A stretch of 64,000 nt of DNA from Rubellimicrobium arenae (GCF_017916295.1 NZ_JAFMSS010000008.1:186001-250000); one strand, 5' to 3'; shown: positions 9,056-18,875, counted from the first letter of the stretch. Translations and numbers: made by a program. Notes: generated by a model from the letters alone, not told the origin.

Positions 9056-9095
9056 CCTGATTTGTCAGGTGCCGGCCTCAATTGTGCCGGAATTG
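9056..9095. promoter_or_regulatory. Candidate LysR-type operator upstream of the 9136 regulator
   Basis: Two inverted repeats lie in an AT-richer gap: CCTGA-TTTG-TCAGG at 9056-9069, and CAATT-N7-AATTG at 9079-9095. The second has the spacing of a T-N11-A type LysR site. They lie 40-80 bases before the regulator's ATG, where an autoregulatory site would be expected. Not tested against a known motif. Confidence 0.4.
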
Positions 9096-9135
9096 GAGAC
9101 AAGAAAGCGGCCAAAGGGACAGATGAGGAAACGAC

Positions 9136-10041
9136 ATGGACCGCCTGACCGAAATGGAGGCCTTTGCCACAGTGGTGGACCAAGGAGGCTTCACGGATGC
9201 CGCCAAGAAGATGGGCATCTCGAAGTCCGCTGTCTCGAAGCATGTATCCGCTCTCGAGGCGCGGCTCGGCGCGCGGCTCCTGAACCGCACCACCCGGCGC
9301 GTGTCGCCGACCGAGATCGGCCTCGCCTACTACGACCGCGCACGCCGCGTGCTCAATGACGCGGGCGAGGCCGATGCCCTCGTGACCTCCATGCAGACCG
9401 CCCCGTCGGGGCTGCTGCGGATCTCGGTCGCGACCGACTTCGGCGTCAACCTGCTGAGCCCCGTCCTGGGCGAGTTCCTCCAGGAGTTTCCCGGCATCAC
9501 CGTCAACATGGTGCTGAACAACCGCTACGTGGAGCTCATCTCCGAAGGCTTCGACATGGCGATCCGCATCGGGGAGCTCGAGGACTCGACGCTCCGCGCC
9601 CGCAAGATCGCCGAAACGACCAAGAAGATGATCGCGTCGCCCGCCTATTTCTCCCAGTATGGGCGCCCCAAGTCGATCGACGACCTGAACGAGCACAAGC
9701 TCCTGCATTATTCCAACCAGGCCAATTCCGCCGTGTGGAAGATCACCGCTCCGTCCGGCGAGAAGCGGCAGGTCCGGACGGCCGGCTGGCTCACCGTGAA
9801 TGACGGCCAGTCCCTGCTGAACGCCTGCGTGTCGGGCCTGGGCATCGCCTACCTTCCCTCCTTCCTCTACTCCGAGGCGATGGAGAAGGGCCTCGTCGAG
9901 GAAGCGATCCCCGGCCTGCCCCACGAGGTGCAGGGCATCTACGCCGTCTATCCCCCCGGGCGCTTCACCCAGCCCAAGGTCCGCGCCTTCATCGACTTCC
10001 TGGTCGACGCGTTCGAGAACAAGGGCCCGGACGCCTGGTGA
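9136..10041 (+). CDS. LysR-family transcriptional regulator
   Basis: The N-terminal winged helix-turn-helix spans residues 1-60 (MDRLTEMEAFATVVDQGGFT, then AAKKMGISKSAVSKHVSALE). A linker and a substrate-binding domain follow, with LLRISVATDFGVN near residue 95. The organisation and length (301 aa) match the DmlR/CrgA-like subgroup. The inducer is unknown. ATG at 9136 has GAGGAAACGAC upstream. It follows fadH on the same strand after 116 bases containing possible operators. The target may be itself and an unlinked gene, since no divergent partner exists. Confidence 0.9.
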   Translation: MDRLTEMEAFATVVDQGGFTDAAKKMGISKSAVSKHVSALEARLGARLLNRTTRRVSPTEIGLAYYDRARRVLNDAGEADALVTSMQTAPSGLLRISVATDFGVNLLSPVLGEFLQEFPGITVNMVLNNRYVELISEGFDMAIRIGELEDSTLRARKIAETTKKMIASPAYFSQYGRPKSIDDLNEHKLLHYSNQANSAVWKITAPSGEKRQVRTAGWLTVNDGQSLLNACVSGLGIAYLPSFLYSEAMEKGLVEEAIPGLPHEVQGIYAVYPPGRFTQPKVRAFIDFLVDAFENKGPDAW

Positions 10042-10087
10042 GGGAACGGGGCGCGGGAGGCGGGCCATGGGTCCGCCGCCCGCTCCA

Positions 10088-11005
10088 TCAGGGAAGCACG
10101 ACGGCCTCGACGCGCCGGTTCGCCTCCCGCCCCTCGGGGGTGAGATTGCTGGCCCGGGGGGCGAGCCAGCCCATCCCCTGCGCCGAAAGCTGGCCGCGGT
10201 CGACCCCCTGCGACGACACCAGGCGGTCGGCCACCGCCTGCGCCCTTTGCCGCGACAGCGCGATGTTGGCCTCGAGCGATCCTTGCGCATCCGTATGCCC
10301 GACCAGCGCCACGCGCCGGCTCGGGTTGGTCCGCAGATAGGCCGCGAGAGCCCCCAGCACGGCATCGCCGCCCGGGGCCAGACGCGACGAGCCCGTCGCG
10401 AAGTCGAGCCCCTCGAGCACCACCCGCCCTTCCCCTTCGAGCCGCGCGGCGAAGTCTCCGCCAGCCGCCGGGGGGGACGCCGGGACCTGGCCGGACGACG
10501 CGGGCGGACGGGCCTCCGGGTCGACCGGCAGGACGCGGATGAGCTGGACGAAGCCCATCTCGTCGCTGCGGCTGACCAGGATGCTCAGCGCCTCGCCGTC
10601 CTTCTCGGCCGACAGGTAGCGGTAATCTACCAGATCGACGAACATCGCGGGCGGGGGCAGCACCTCGATGTCGTTGCGGAAGTCAAAGCCGCCGCAGGCC
10701 TCCGCCGCGCAATCGAGGAGGGGGCGAAAGCCCTGGGCCGCGATCTGGTCGCGCAATGGCCCGAAGAGTTGCAGGGTCGTCTGTCCCGGCGAGGCCACCT
10801 GCCAGACCTGCCGCGTCACCTCCCCCTCCACGACGCGCGCCGGAAGGTAACCCTCGGCCCAGGGTCCCGTCGCGATGGCATGGCTGGCGAGGGGCTCCGC
10901 GCCCTCGAACGCCAGATGCGCCGCGGCCGGCAGGTCGAAGGTCAGCGCCGGGGCGGGCGTGCCCAGGACGGCCAGAACGACGACCCAGCGTTTCGGTGAG
11001 CTCAT
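10088..11005 (-). CDS. OmpA-family peptidoglycan-binding exported protein
   Basis: The protein starts MSSPKRWVVVLAVLGTPAPALTF, a signal peptide cleaved after about residue 21. The N-terminal 170 residues have no recognised domain and contain a Cys pair (LLDCAAEACGG). A Pro/Ala-rich hinge leads to an OmpA C-terminal domain from about residue 195. Its signature residues are LDFATGSSRL, VALVGHTDAQGS, NIALSRQRAQAV and NRRVEAVVLP, which bind diaminopimelate in peptidoglycan. The start overlaps the stop of the upstream CinA-type gene by four bases (11002-11005). It probably links an outer or periplasmic structure to the wall. Confidence 0.9.
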   Translation of the reverse strand: MSSPKRWVVVLAVLGTPAPALTFDLPAAAHLAFEGAEPLASHAIATGPWAEGYLPARVVEGEVTRQVWQVASPGQTTLQLFGPLRDQIAAQGFRPLLDCAAEACGGFDFRNDIEVLPPPAMFVDLVDYRYLSAEKDGEALSILVSRSDEMGFVQLIRVLPVDPEARPPASSGQVPASPPAAGGDFAARLEGEGRVVLEGLDFATGSSRLAPGGDAVLGALAAYLRTNPSRRVALVGHTDAQGSLEANIALSRQRAQAVADRLVSSQGVDRGQLSAQGMGWLAPRASNLTPEGREANRRVEAVVLP

Positions 11006-11721
11006 TCAGGAAAGAGGGTGGCGAGGCGCGTCATGGCTTCGTTGACCCGGGCGCCGTCTGTCCCCCGGATCACGATGTTGGCCCCGTAGGCGCCATTCTG
11101 CTGGAACGGATAGGAGCCCATCGCCAGGTCCGGATAGGTGGCCGCCAGATCGGCCAGCGGACCGGCGATCTCCCCCTCGCCGCGTTGGATGCGATAGCTC
11201 TGCGACAGGAGCGGCGTGCCTCCGGTCAGCCGCGGCAGCAGCCCGGCCACCATCGCCTCGAAGATGCGCGGCACGCCCGCCATGACATGGACGTTGCGGA
11301 CCGAGAACCCAGGGGCGGAGCTGACCGGATTGTCGATCAGCGTCGCGCCCTCGGGGATGCGGGCCATCCGGAGCCGCGCGTCGTTCATCTCCACGCCCAT
11401 GCGGTCGTAGTGGGCCTGGAGGATCGCGCGGGCGTCGTCGCGCACGTCCAAGGGCACGCCCATGGCATCGGCCACCGCATCGGCCGTGATGTCGTCGTGG
11501 GTGGGCCCGATGCCACCGCTCGTGAAGACGTGATCGTACTGGCCCGACAGCGCCTGCACGGCGGCCACGATCACGGCGTGGCGGTCCGCGACGACGCGCG
11601 CTTCCTGCAGGTCGATGCCCACGCGGGCCAACTCCTGGGCCAGGAAATGCATGTTGGAGTCGCGCGTGCGGCCCGAGAGGATCTCGTCCCCGATGACGAG
11701 GATCGCGGCCGTGGGATTCAT
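11002..11721 (-). CDS. CinA N-terminal / molybdopterin-binding (MoaB/Mog-fold) protein
   Basis: A 239 aa stand-alone COG1058 protein: AILVIGDEILSGRTRDSN at the N-terminus, then FTSGGIGPTHDDIT with the MPT-binding glycine loop, and VMAGVPRIFEAM. Full CinA proteins carry a C-terminal nicotinamide-nucleotide amidase, which is absent here. Proteins of this short form are sometimes annotated as competence/damage-inducible or as ADP-ribose pyrophosphatase-like, and the true substrate is uncertain. The gene is the first of a pair with the OmpA-type gene and is divergent from map (123-base gap). Confidence 0.85.
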   Translation of the reverse strand: MNPTAAILVIGDEILSGRTRDSNMHFLAQELARVGIDLQEARVVADRHAVIVAAVQALSGQYDHVFTSGGIGPTHDDITADAVADAMGVPLDVRDDARAILQAHYDRMGVEMNDARLRMARIPEGATLIDNPVSSAPGFSVRNVHVMAGVPRIFEAMVAGLLPRLTGGTPLLSQSYRIQRGEGEIAGPLADLAATYPDLAMGSYPFQQNGAYGANIVIRGTDGARVNEAMTRLATLFPE

Positions 11722-11844
11722 GAAAGCCCTCGCATTGGTGCTGACGCCAAGGTATAGGCCCCGCTTCCCTTCCGATCCAGTCTCGCGTCTGGAACTCCCG
11801 GACGGGATCGCCTATTTCCCCCTAGTACACGAAAGGGCACGCAG

Positions 11845-12654
11845 GTGGACGAACGCAGGGGCCGGCTCACGCGCGATGGAATCCGCATCCATGAAGCGGC
11901 GGATTATGCCGGGATGCGCGCGGCGGGGCGCATCGCGGCCGAGATCCTGGACGACATCGGCCCCCACGTCTTTCCCGGCCAGACCACCGGAGAGATCGAC
12001 CGCCTGATCACCGCCATGGTGGCGGCCCGGGGCGCCGTGTCGGCCACGATCGGCTACAAGGGCTACCAGCACGCGTCGTGCATCAGCGTGAACCATGTCG
12101 TCTGCCACGGGATTCCGGGGGACAAGGTGCTCAAGGATGGCGACGTCCTGAACATCGACGTCACCGTGATCCTGGACGGCTGGTACGGCGACACGAGCCG
12201 GATGTACGTGGCCGGCGCGCCCAGCCGCAAGTCCGAGCGGCTGATGCAGGTCACGCATGACGCGCTGATGCTGGGGATCGAGGCCGCCAGGCCAGGCGCC
12301 ACCTTCGGCGACATCGGCCATGCGATCCAGACGCATGTCGAGGCGAACCGGATGTCGGTCGTGCGCGACTTCTGCGGCCACGGGCTGGGGCGGGTCTTCC
12401 ACGCGCCGCCCAACGTCCTCCACTACGGCCGCCCCGGCACCGGGCCGCGGCTCGAAGAGGGCATGTTCTTCACCATCGAGCCCATGGTGAACCTGGGCCG
12501 CCCCGAGACCAAGGTGCTGGCCGACGACTGGACCGCCGTGACCCGCGACAAGTCGCTGTCCGCGCAGTTCGAGCATTCGGTCGGCATCACCGGGACGGGC
12601 GTGGAGATCTTCACATCCTCGCCCGGCGGAAAGTTCTTCCCGACCTGGGGCTAG
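11845..12654 (+). CDS. map: Methionine aminopeptidase, type I
   Basis: Map removes the initiator methionine from nascent proteins. All five metal-site motifs of type I enzymes are present: GYQHASCIS (substrate His), LDGWYGDTSRMY, FCGHGLGRVFH, TIEPMVN and EHSVGIT. Length 269 aa. The start is GTG at 11845, supported by GAAAGGG eight bases before it. No ATG in frame fits. The stop TAG at 12652-12654 shares a CTAG with the stop of the convergent allA. Confidence 0.96.
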   Translation: MDERRGRLTRDGIRIHEAADYAGMRAAGRIAAEILDDIGPHVFPGQTTGEIDRLITAMVAARGAVSATIGYKGYQHASCISVNHVVCHGIPGDKVLKDGDVLNIDVTVILDGWYGDTSRMYVAGAPSRKSERLMQVTHDALMLGIEAARPGATFGDIGHAIQTHVEANRMSVVRDFCGHGLGRVFHAPPNVLHYGRPGTGPRLEEGMFFTIEPMVNLGRPETKVLADDWTAVTRDKSLSAQFEHSVGITGTGVEIFTSSPGGKFFPTWG

Positions 12655-13133
12655 TCCCGAACGGTCACGGGCTCGGGCAGCCAGTACTCCTCGAGGTTCT
12701 GTCCCTCTCCGATCCGGTCCACCACGGCAAAGAGGCCGGGCGCGTGGAGCGGCGTCAGGACCCCATGCCAGATGCCCCGGTGCAGGTTGATCCCCTGCCC
12801 CGGCGCGGTCAGGAAGGCGCGGATGCGGCCCGGGGCCGCGTCGTGTCCCTCGGCCACGATCACCAGGAACGGATGCTGGGTCATGGGCAGGAACGCCTGC
12901 GAGCCCAGCGGATGTCGTTCCACCATCTCGAGCCGGTAGGGCAGTTCGCGGGGCTGGGCGTCGAACAGGCTGATCCCGGCGCGACCTCCGTCGAAATCCA
13001 GCCGCGCCCGGTCGTGGAAACGGCCGCAGAGCCCCTGGTTGATGAGGCGGTCGGGGGCGCCGGCCACCTCCAGCAGGTCCCCGAAGGGGGCGAAGGCCGC
13101 GGCGGTCAACGGTTCGGGGCGAATCTCGGCCAT
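12651..13133 (-). CDS. allA: Ureidoglycolate lyase
   Basis: AllA splits ureidoglycolate into glyoxylate and urea, the last step of allantoin breakdown. The 160 aa sequence shows the family landmarks AFAPFGDLLE, LVEMVERHPLGSQAF-like (here LEMVERHPLGSQAF), FLVIVA and INLHRGIWHGVLTPL, the last with metal-binding His residues. It lies four bases downstream of the ureidoglycine aminohydrolase gene, same strand, and ends inside a CTAG shared with map. It is last in the operon puuE/uraD-ureidoglycine aminohydrolase-allA. Confidence 0.93.
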   Translation of the reverse strand: MAEIRPEPLTAAAFAPFGDLLEVAGAPDRLINQGLCGRFHDRARLDFDGGRAGISLFDAQPRELPYRLEMVERHPLGSQAFLPMTQHPFLVIVAEGHDAAPGRIRAFLTAPGQGINLHRGIWHGVLTPLHAPGLFAVVDRIGEGQNLEEYWLPEPVTVRD

Positions 13134-13137
13134 CGGA

Positions 13138-13943
<806 letters not shown>

Positions 13944-13947
<4 letters not shown>

Positions 13948-15344
13948 GGCAGGATCGCTTTCAGGCGCAGTTCGGCGATGCGTTCGACCTGGGCCAGGGC
14001 CTCGGCGAACTCGGTGGCGCGGTCATGGGTCAGGCGACGCTCGAAGGCGGCGAGGATCGACGCCTTGGTGTGGTCGCGCACCGCGATGATGAAGGGGAAG
14101 CCGAAGCGGTCGGTGTAGGCGGCATTGAGCGCCGTGAACCGTTCCCTCTCCTCGTCCGTCAGGGCGTCGAGTCCGGCGCTGGCCTGCTCGGCGGTGGAAT
14201 CCGCGGTGAGGCGCCTGGCCGCGGCCAGCTTGCCGGCGAGATCCGGATGGGCGCGCAGGACACCCAGTTGCTCGTCCCGGGTGGCGGTGCGGAGGACACG
14301 GGCCAGAGCGTTGGCGAGCCCCGCAGCCGAGTCATGGCCCGCCCCCAGCTCCAGCGCCCAGGCGCGCTCGGCGACCCAGGACGAATGCTCGACGATGCCG
14401 CCAAAGCGGGCGACGAAGGCCTCGAGCGGCATCTGCGACGGGCGTTCACGCCGCTGGTGGGGATGATGCGTGGCCCAATGCGCGGCGATCTGGCCGCGGG
14501 TGGCGAACCAGGCCCCGCCCTTCTGGCCGGCATGCTCCAGGAACTGCCGAAGGCCCGACGCCTTGCCCGGACGGCCCACGAGGCGGCAGTGCAGCCCCAC
14601 CGAGAACATGCGGCCCCCTTCGTCATGGAGGGTGTTGAAGGTATCGCAAAGGTAGTCGCCGAAGTCGCGGCCCGTGACCCAGCCGGGGCTGACCGCAAAG
14701 CGCATGTCGTTGGCCTCGAGCGTGTAGGGGATCACGAGCTGGTCGCGCCCGCCGATCTCCCGCCAGTAGGGCAGGTCGTCGTCGTAGGTGTCGCTGATCC
14801 AGTCGAACTGCCCGGTTTCGGCCGTCAGGCGGACGGTGTTGGCCGAGCAGCGCCCCGTGTACCAGCCGCGCGGGGCCTCGCCCACGACCTCGGTGTGCAG
14901 GCGGATCGCCTCGGCGATCTGCGCCCGCTCGACCTCCTCGGGCATGTCCTTGTGCTCGACCCATTTCAGCCCGTGCGAGGCGATCTCCCAGCCCGCCTGC
15001 TTCATGGCGGCGACCTGCTCGGGGGAGCGGGCGAGCGCGGTCGCCACGCCGTAGATCGTCACCGGCAGGTCGCAGAGCATCCGGTGGAGCCGCCAGAAGC
15101 CGGCGCGGGCGCCGTATTCGTAGATCGACTCCATGTTCCAGTGCCGCATCCCCGGCCACATCGCCGCCCCGGCGATGTCCGACAGGAAGGCCTCGGAGGC
15201 GGCGTCGCCATGGAGGACCGAGTTCTCGCCACCCTCCTCGTAGTTGAGGACGAGGCTCACGGCGACGCGCGCGCCGCCGGGCCAGTTCGCCGGCGGCGGG
15301 GCTGCTGCATAACCGCGCATGTCGCGGGGATAACGGTCGGGCAT
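13944..15344 (-). CDS. Fused allantoinase PuuE / OHCU decarboxylase UraD
   Basis: Residues 1 to about 300 are a polysaccharide-deacetylase-fold allantoinase of the PuuE type (YPRDMRGYA, RVAVSLVLNYEEGGENS, EIASHGLKW, WYTGRCSANT). Residues from about 303 to 466 are a 2-oxo-4-hydroxy-4-carboxy-5-ureidoimidazoline decarboxylase (FVARFGGIVEHSSWVAERAW, LGVLRAHPDLAGKL, RFGFPFIIAVRDHTK). One polypeptide therefore catalyses OHCU to S-allantoin and allantoin to allantoate, two consecutive steps. ATG at 15344 has AGGAGACG upstream; a longer in-frame extension to 15512 crosses the divergent promoter region and is rejected. This fusion is known in Rhodobacterales. Confidence 0.93.
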
Positions 15345-15377
15345 GGGCGTCTCCTGTTCACTGATGAGTAGGCCGGG

Positions 15378-15404
15378 GCCGGGCGGGGTTGCAAGCCGGG
15401 CGGG
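15378..15404. repeat. Pair of 10-base direct repeats in the purine divergent promoter
   Basis: GCCGGGCGGG occurs at 15378-15387 and again at 15395-15404, 17 bases apart start to start, in the 94-base gap between the divergent puuE-uraD and uraH-puuD operons. A shared operator is possible. In DNA this GC-rich, chance is also possible. Confidence 0.3.
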
Positions 15405-15438
15405 CCGAGCCGAAAAGGGATCAAACCGGGGGACGAGG

Positions 15439-15792
15439 ATGGTAGACGGCTTTCTGACCACGCATGTGCTCGATACGGCGCGGGGCGTGCCCGCGGCGGG
15501 GCTCCGGATCACGTTGGACCGGATCGACGGCCCGGCGCGCGAACGGCTCGCGGAGATGGAGACGAATGCCGATGGACGGACCGACGGGCCGATCCTTTCC
15601 AGGGACCGGTTCGCGCCGGGCCTTTATGAGCTGACCTTCCATGCGGGCGATTACCTGCGCGGGAGCGGCGCCCCCCTGACCAGCCCCGCCTTCCTGGACG
15701 AGGTGCCGGTGCGCTTCGGCATGGAGGCGGGCCATTACCATGTCCCCCTCCTGCTTTCTCCCTTCGGCTATTCGACCTATCGGGGCTCCTGA
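15439..15792 (+). CDS. uraH: 5-hydroxyisourate hydrolase (transthyretin-like)
   Basis: The enzyme hydrolyses 5-hydroxyisourate to OHCU, the substrate of the UraD domain encoded divergently. The 117 aa protein has the N-terminal LTTHVLDTARGVPAAG with the catalytic His, the central YELTFHAGDY, and ends in the diagnostic tetrapeptide YRGS, which separates these hydrolases from true transthyretins. ATG at 15439 has GGGGGACGAGG upstream. The stop abuts the puuD ATG exactly (TGAATG), so the two are coupled. Also called hiuH or pucM. Confidence 0.96.
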   Translation: MVDGFLTTHVLDTARGVPAAGLRITLDRIDGPARERLAEMETNADGRTDGPILSRDRFAPGLYELTFHAGDYLRGSGAPLTSPAFLDEVPVRFGMEAGHYHVPLLLSPFGYSTYRGS

Positions 15793-17016
15793 ATGTACGA
15801 CCTTGCCGTCCTGGCGCACTGGGCCGAGTTCGCGGTCCGCTGGCTTCATGTCATCACCGCGGTCGCCTGGATCGGGTCGAGCTTCTACTTCATCGCGCTG
15901 GACCTGGGGCTGCATCGGGACCGCAACCTGTCCACCGGCGCGGACGGGGAGGAATGGCAAGTCCATGGCGGCGGCTTCTACAACATCCAGAAGTACCTCG
16001 TGGCGCCCAAGTCGCTTCCCGACGACCTCGTGTGGTTCAAGTGGGAAAGCTATTCGACCTGGCTTTCGGGGTTCTCGCTGCTCGTGCTGGTCTACTGGCT
16101 CGGCGGCGAGCTGTACCTGATCGACCCGCGCGTGCTCGACATCCCGGCCTGGCAGGGGGCGCTGATCTCGGCGGCGTCGCTGGCGGCGGGGTGGATCGTC
16201 TACGACCGGCTCTGCCGGACCCGCTTCGGCGACGAGCCGGTGCGCCTCATGCTGGCGCTGTTCGGGATCATCGTGCTCATGTCGCTGTTCTACACGCACG
16301 TCTTCTCGGGACGGGCGGCGCTCCTGCACCTGGGCGCGTTCACGGCCACGATCATGACGGGGAACGTCTTCTTCACGATCATGCCGAACCAGCGGATCGT
16401 GGTGGCGGACCTCAAGGCGGGCCGGAAGCCGGACCCGAACTACGGCAAGATCGCCAAGCAGCGCAGCACCCACAACAACTACCTGACGCTGCCGGTCATC
16501 TTCCTGATGCTGTCGAACCATTACCCGCTGGCCTTTGCCGGGCAGAACACCTGGATCATCGCCAGCCTCGTGTTCCTGATGGGGGTGACGATCCGGCACT
16601 GGTTCAACACGGTCCACGCCCGCAAGGGCCACCCCCACTGGACCTGGTTCGCCACCGCGCTGATCTTCCTGGTGATCGTCTGGCTTTCGGCGCCCCGGGC
16701 CTTCACCTACGATGAATCGGCCGAGCTGCCCATGACACCTTACGCCGAACGCTACGCCCAGGCGGCGGGCTTCGAGGAGGTGCACGACATCGTCCAGGGC
16801 CGCTGCTCCATGTGCCACGCGGCCGAGCCGGCCTGGCCCGGCCTTTACTGGCCCCCCAAGGGCGTGATGTTCGAGACCGAGGCCCAGATCGCCTCCCGGG
16901 CGCGGGACATCTACCTTCAGGCCGGGATCAGCCATGCCATGCCGCCGGGCAACCTGTCCGAGGTCACCGACGAGGAGCGGGCGGCGATCCGGGCCTGGTT
17001 TCAGTCCGCCGGCTGA
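15793..17016 (+). CDS. puuD: Membrane urate oxidase PuuD with C-terminal cytochrome c domain
   Basis: PuuD oxidises urate to 5-hydroxyisourate and passes electrons to the respiratory chain rather than to oxygen directly. The N-terminal ~300 residues hold about eight membrane helices (RWLHVITAVAWIGSSFYF, then LGAFTATIMTGNVFF) with the DUF989 signature IMPNQRIVVADL and STHNNYLTLPVIF. The C-terminal domain has a haem c motif CSMCH at residues 338-342 and a candidate axial Met in SHAMPPGN. Length 407 aa. The 3' end overlaps the convergent AlkX gene by 16 bases. Confidence 0.95.
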   Translation: MYDLAVLAHWAEFAVRWLHVITAVAWIGSSFYFIALDLGLHRDRNLSTGADGEEWQVHGGGFYNIQKYLVAPKSLPDDLVWFKWESYSTWLSGFSLLVLVYWLGGELYLIDPRVLDIPAWQGALISAASLAAGWIVYDRLCRTRFGDEPVRLMLALFGIIVLMSLFYTHVFSGRAALLHLGAFTATIMTGNVFFTIMPNQRIVVADLKAGRKPDPNYGKIAKQRSTHNNYLTLPVIFLMLSNHYPLAFAGQNTWIIASLVFLMGVTIRHWFNTVHARKGHPHWTWFATALIFLVIVWLSAPRAFTYDESAELPMTPYAERYAQAAGFEEVHDIVQGRCSMCHAAEPAWPGLYWPPKGVMFETEAQIASRARDIYLQAGISHAMPPGNLSEVTDEERAAIRAWFQSAG

Positions 17017-18188
17017 CGAAGCCAGCCCTCCAGGAGATCGATCCGCCCCGCCCCGGCGAACCGGGCCACGCGTTCGAGCTCGGCCAGCAGGCGGCCCGTG
17101 CGTCCCTTGCCCCAGCGCAGCCCGGCCTCGGGCCAGAGCGCGCGCAGCGTGAGGACGCCCCCCTTGGCGTCGAGGTCGGCGCGGGCCACCATCCGGACGC
17201 CTTCAAGGATCGGGAACACGTAGTAGCCATAGGTCCGCTGGGCGGCGGGCACGAAGATCTCGATCCGGTAGCGGAAGCCGAACAGCCGCTCGGCCCGGTT
17301 GCGGTCCCGGAGAGCGGGATCGAACGGCGACAGCAGCCGCATCCGGTCGCCGGGATCGGACAGGGCCAGTGCCTCGTCGACAGCGCCCGGACGGGCCAGG
17401 CTGCGGCGGAGGGTTCCGTCGGCGTTCTCCACCCGGATCTCCTCGACCTCGCCGCGGGCCAGCGCGGCCTTGGCCCAGGACTGCGCCTCCGCGGGCTCCA
17501 GCAGGTCCCAGAAGGCGGCGATCTCGCCCGGCGTGGCGAAGCCCAGGCGGTCGAGCGCGGCCGTGGCGGCCCAGTCGATCGTCGCGTCCAGCACAGGCGT
17601 CGCGGCGCGGGCCGAGTCGGGGATCACCCGCTCGGTCAGGTCGTAGACCTTCTGGAAGGCGTCGCGCCGGGTCACCGACAGCTCTCCCACGCGCCAAAGG
17701 TATTCGAGCGCCACCTTGGACGGGTGCCAGTTCCACCACCCGGGCTCCTTCCGGGGACCGTCGGCGAGGTCGGCGCTCCGGGTCGGGCCGTTGTCCGCGA
17801 TGTGGCGGAGCGTCCGGTCGATCTGGCCCCGGAAGTCGGAGCCCTGCCAGGCGTCCCAGCGCCGGTCGAGCCGGGCCCGGTCCCGCTCGAAGCGGTGGCG
17901 CCAGTGGGGCCAGAACGCCATGGGGATCACGGATGCATCGTGGGTCCAGTGCTCGAAGGCGTGGCGCTGCCGGACCTGCTCCATGAGATCGGCGGGGCGG
18001 TAGCCGGGATGCCGGCTCCAGAGGATCATGTCGTGGGCGCGGGCGAGCGTGAGGACCGAATCAACCTGCACGAAGCCCAGTCCGGCCACGAGGTCGCGCA
18101 ACTTCCGGACCCGGGGCCGGTCGAGAAGGGCGTGCCGCGCCAGGAAGAGCTTGCGGGCCGCCTCATTGGGCAGAATCGGCAGGGCCAT
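17001..18188 (-). CDS. Winged-helix DNA glycosylase of the AlkX/YcaQ family
   Basis: This is a HTH_42 (formerly DUF1006) protein of 395 aa. Members excise alkylated bases and unhook interstrand crosslinks. The catalytic motif near residue 40 reads FVQVDSV, that is Q-aliphatic-D, the form described for AlkX (YcaQ), in contrast to Q-aliphatic-Q in AlkZ. LARAHDMILWSRHPGY follows, and the C-terminal domain has LLSPFDPALRDRNRAERLFGF. The start at 18188 lies 50 bases from the divergent smpB. It converges on and overlaps puuD. Direct substrate evidence is absent from sequence. Confidence 0.9.
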   Translation of the reverse strand: MALPILPNEAARKLFLARHALLDRPRVRKLRDLVAGLGFVQVDSVLTLARAHDMILWSRHPGYRPADLMEQVRQRHAFEHWTHDASVIPMAFWPHWRHRFERDRARLDRRWDAWQGSDFRGQIDRTLRHIADNGPTRSADLADGPRKEPGWWNWHPSKVALEYLWRVGELSVTRRDAFQKVYDLTERVIPDSARAATPVLDATIDWAATAALDRLGFATPGEIAAFWDLLEPAEAQSWAKAALARGEVEEIRVENADGTLRRSLARPGAVDEALALSDPGDRMRLLSPFDPALRDRNRAERLFGFRYRIEIFVPAAQRTYGYYVFPILEGVRMVARADLDAKGGVLTLRALWPEAGLRWGKGRTGRLLAELERVARFAGAGRIDLLEGWLRQPAD

Positions 18189-18238
18189 CGGGTCTCCTCA
18201 TGGACAGGGGGCCGGCGAGAACCTATCTCGGGCGGATC

Positions 18239-18712
18239 ATGGCCCAAGAGAAGAATCCCAACCGCAAGCTCATCTCCGAGAACCGCCGCGCGCGGTTCGA
18301 CTACCACATCGAGGAGGACCTCGAGGCGGGGATCATCCTGATGGGCTCCGAGGTGAAGTCGCTGCGGACCGGGCAGTCGAACATCGCGGAAAGCTACGCC
18401 TCCGTCGAGAACGGGGAACTGTGGCTCACCAACGCCTACATCGCCCCCTACGAGCCCGCCAAGACCTGGGGGCACGAGGAACGGCGGCGGCGCAAGCTGC
18501 TGGTCAAGAAAAAGGAGCTGGCCCGGCTCTGGTCCGCGACCGCGCGCGAGGGCATGACCATCGTGCCGCTGTCCATGTACTTCGACGACAAGGGGCGCGT
18601 GAAGCTCAAGCTCGGCGTCGCCAAGGGCAAGAAGCTCCACGACAAGCGCGCCACCGAGGCCGAGCGCGACTGGAACCGCCAGAAGGGGCGCCTGCTCAAG
18701 CAGGGGCTCTGA
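18239..18712 (+). CDS. smpB: SsrA-binding protein
   Basis: SmpB binds tmRNA and brings it to stalled ribosomes for trans-translation. The 157 aa protein has the beta-barrel landmarks ISENRRARFDYHIEE, GIILMGSEVKSLRTGQSN and AESYASVENGELWL. The basic C-terminal tail GVAKGKKLHDKRATEAERDW follows, which enters the decoding site. The start at 18239 (MAQEKNPNRKLI) fits the family; an in-frame ATG at 18200 would add 13 unlike residues and neither has a strong ribosome site. No tmRNA gene is adjacent. Confidence 0.96.
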   Translation: MAQEKNPNRKLISENRRARFDYHIEEDLEAGIILMGSEVKSLRTGQSNIAESYASVENGELWLTNAYIAPYEPAKTWGHEERRRRKLLVKKKELARLWSATAREGMTIVPLSMYFDDKGRVKLKLGVAKGKKLHDKRATEAERDWNRQKGRLLKQGL

Positions 18713-18875
18713 GCCCAGGCCCGGATCTTATGAGGACGGCTCGCCCCGGATCAGCAGGGCGAGATCCTCAGCCCGGGAAAGAGCGACCGGACGGAGCCTC
18801 GTGCCGGCGCATGGGGCAGGCCCTGCATCGCGCGACGGCTTGCGCCCGCGCGCGCCTGCCCTTACGGAGCGCGCC

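Noticed and set aside
18713..18875. tmRNA or tRNA gene beside smpB
   Set aside because: No T-arm, no acceptor stem and no CCA-like end could be found in this gap.
18801..18875. Longer start for the sulfurtransferase at 18801
   Set aside because: The extra 25 residues are low complexity and unlike the family; a ribosome site stands directly before 18876.
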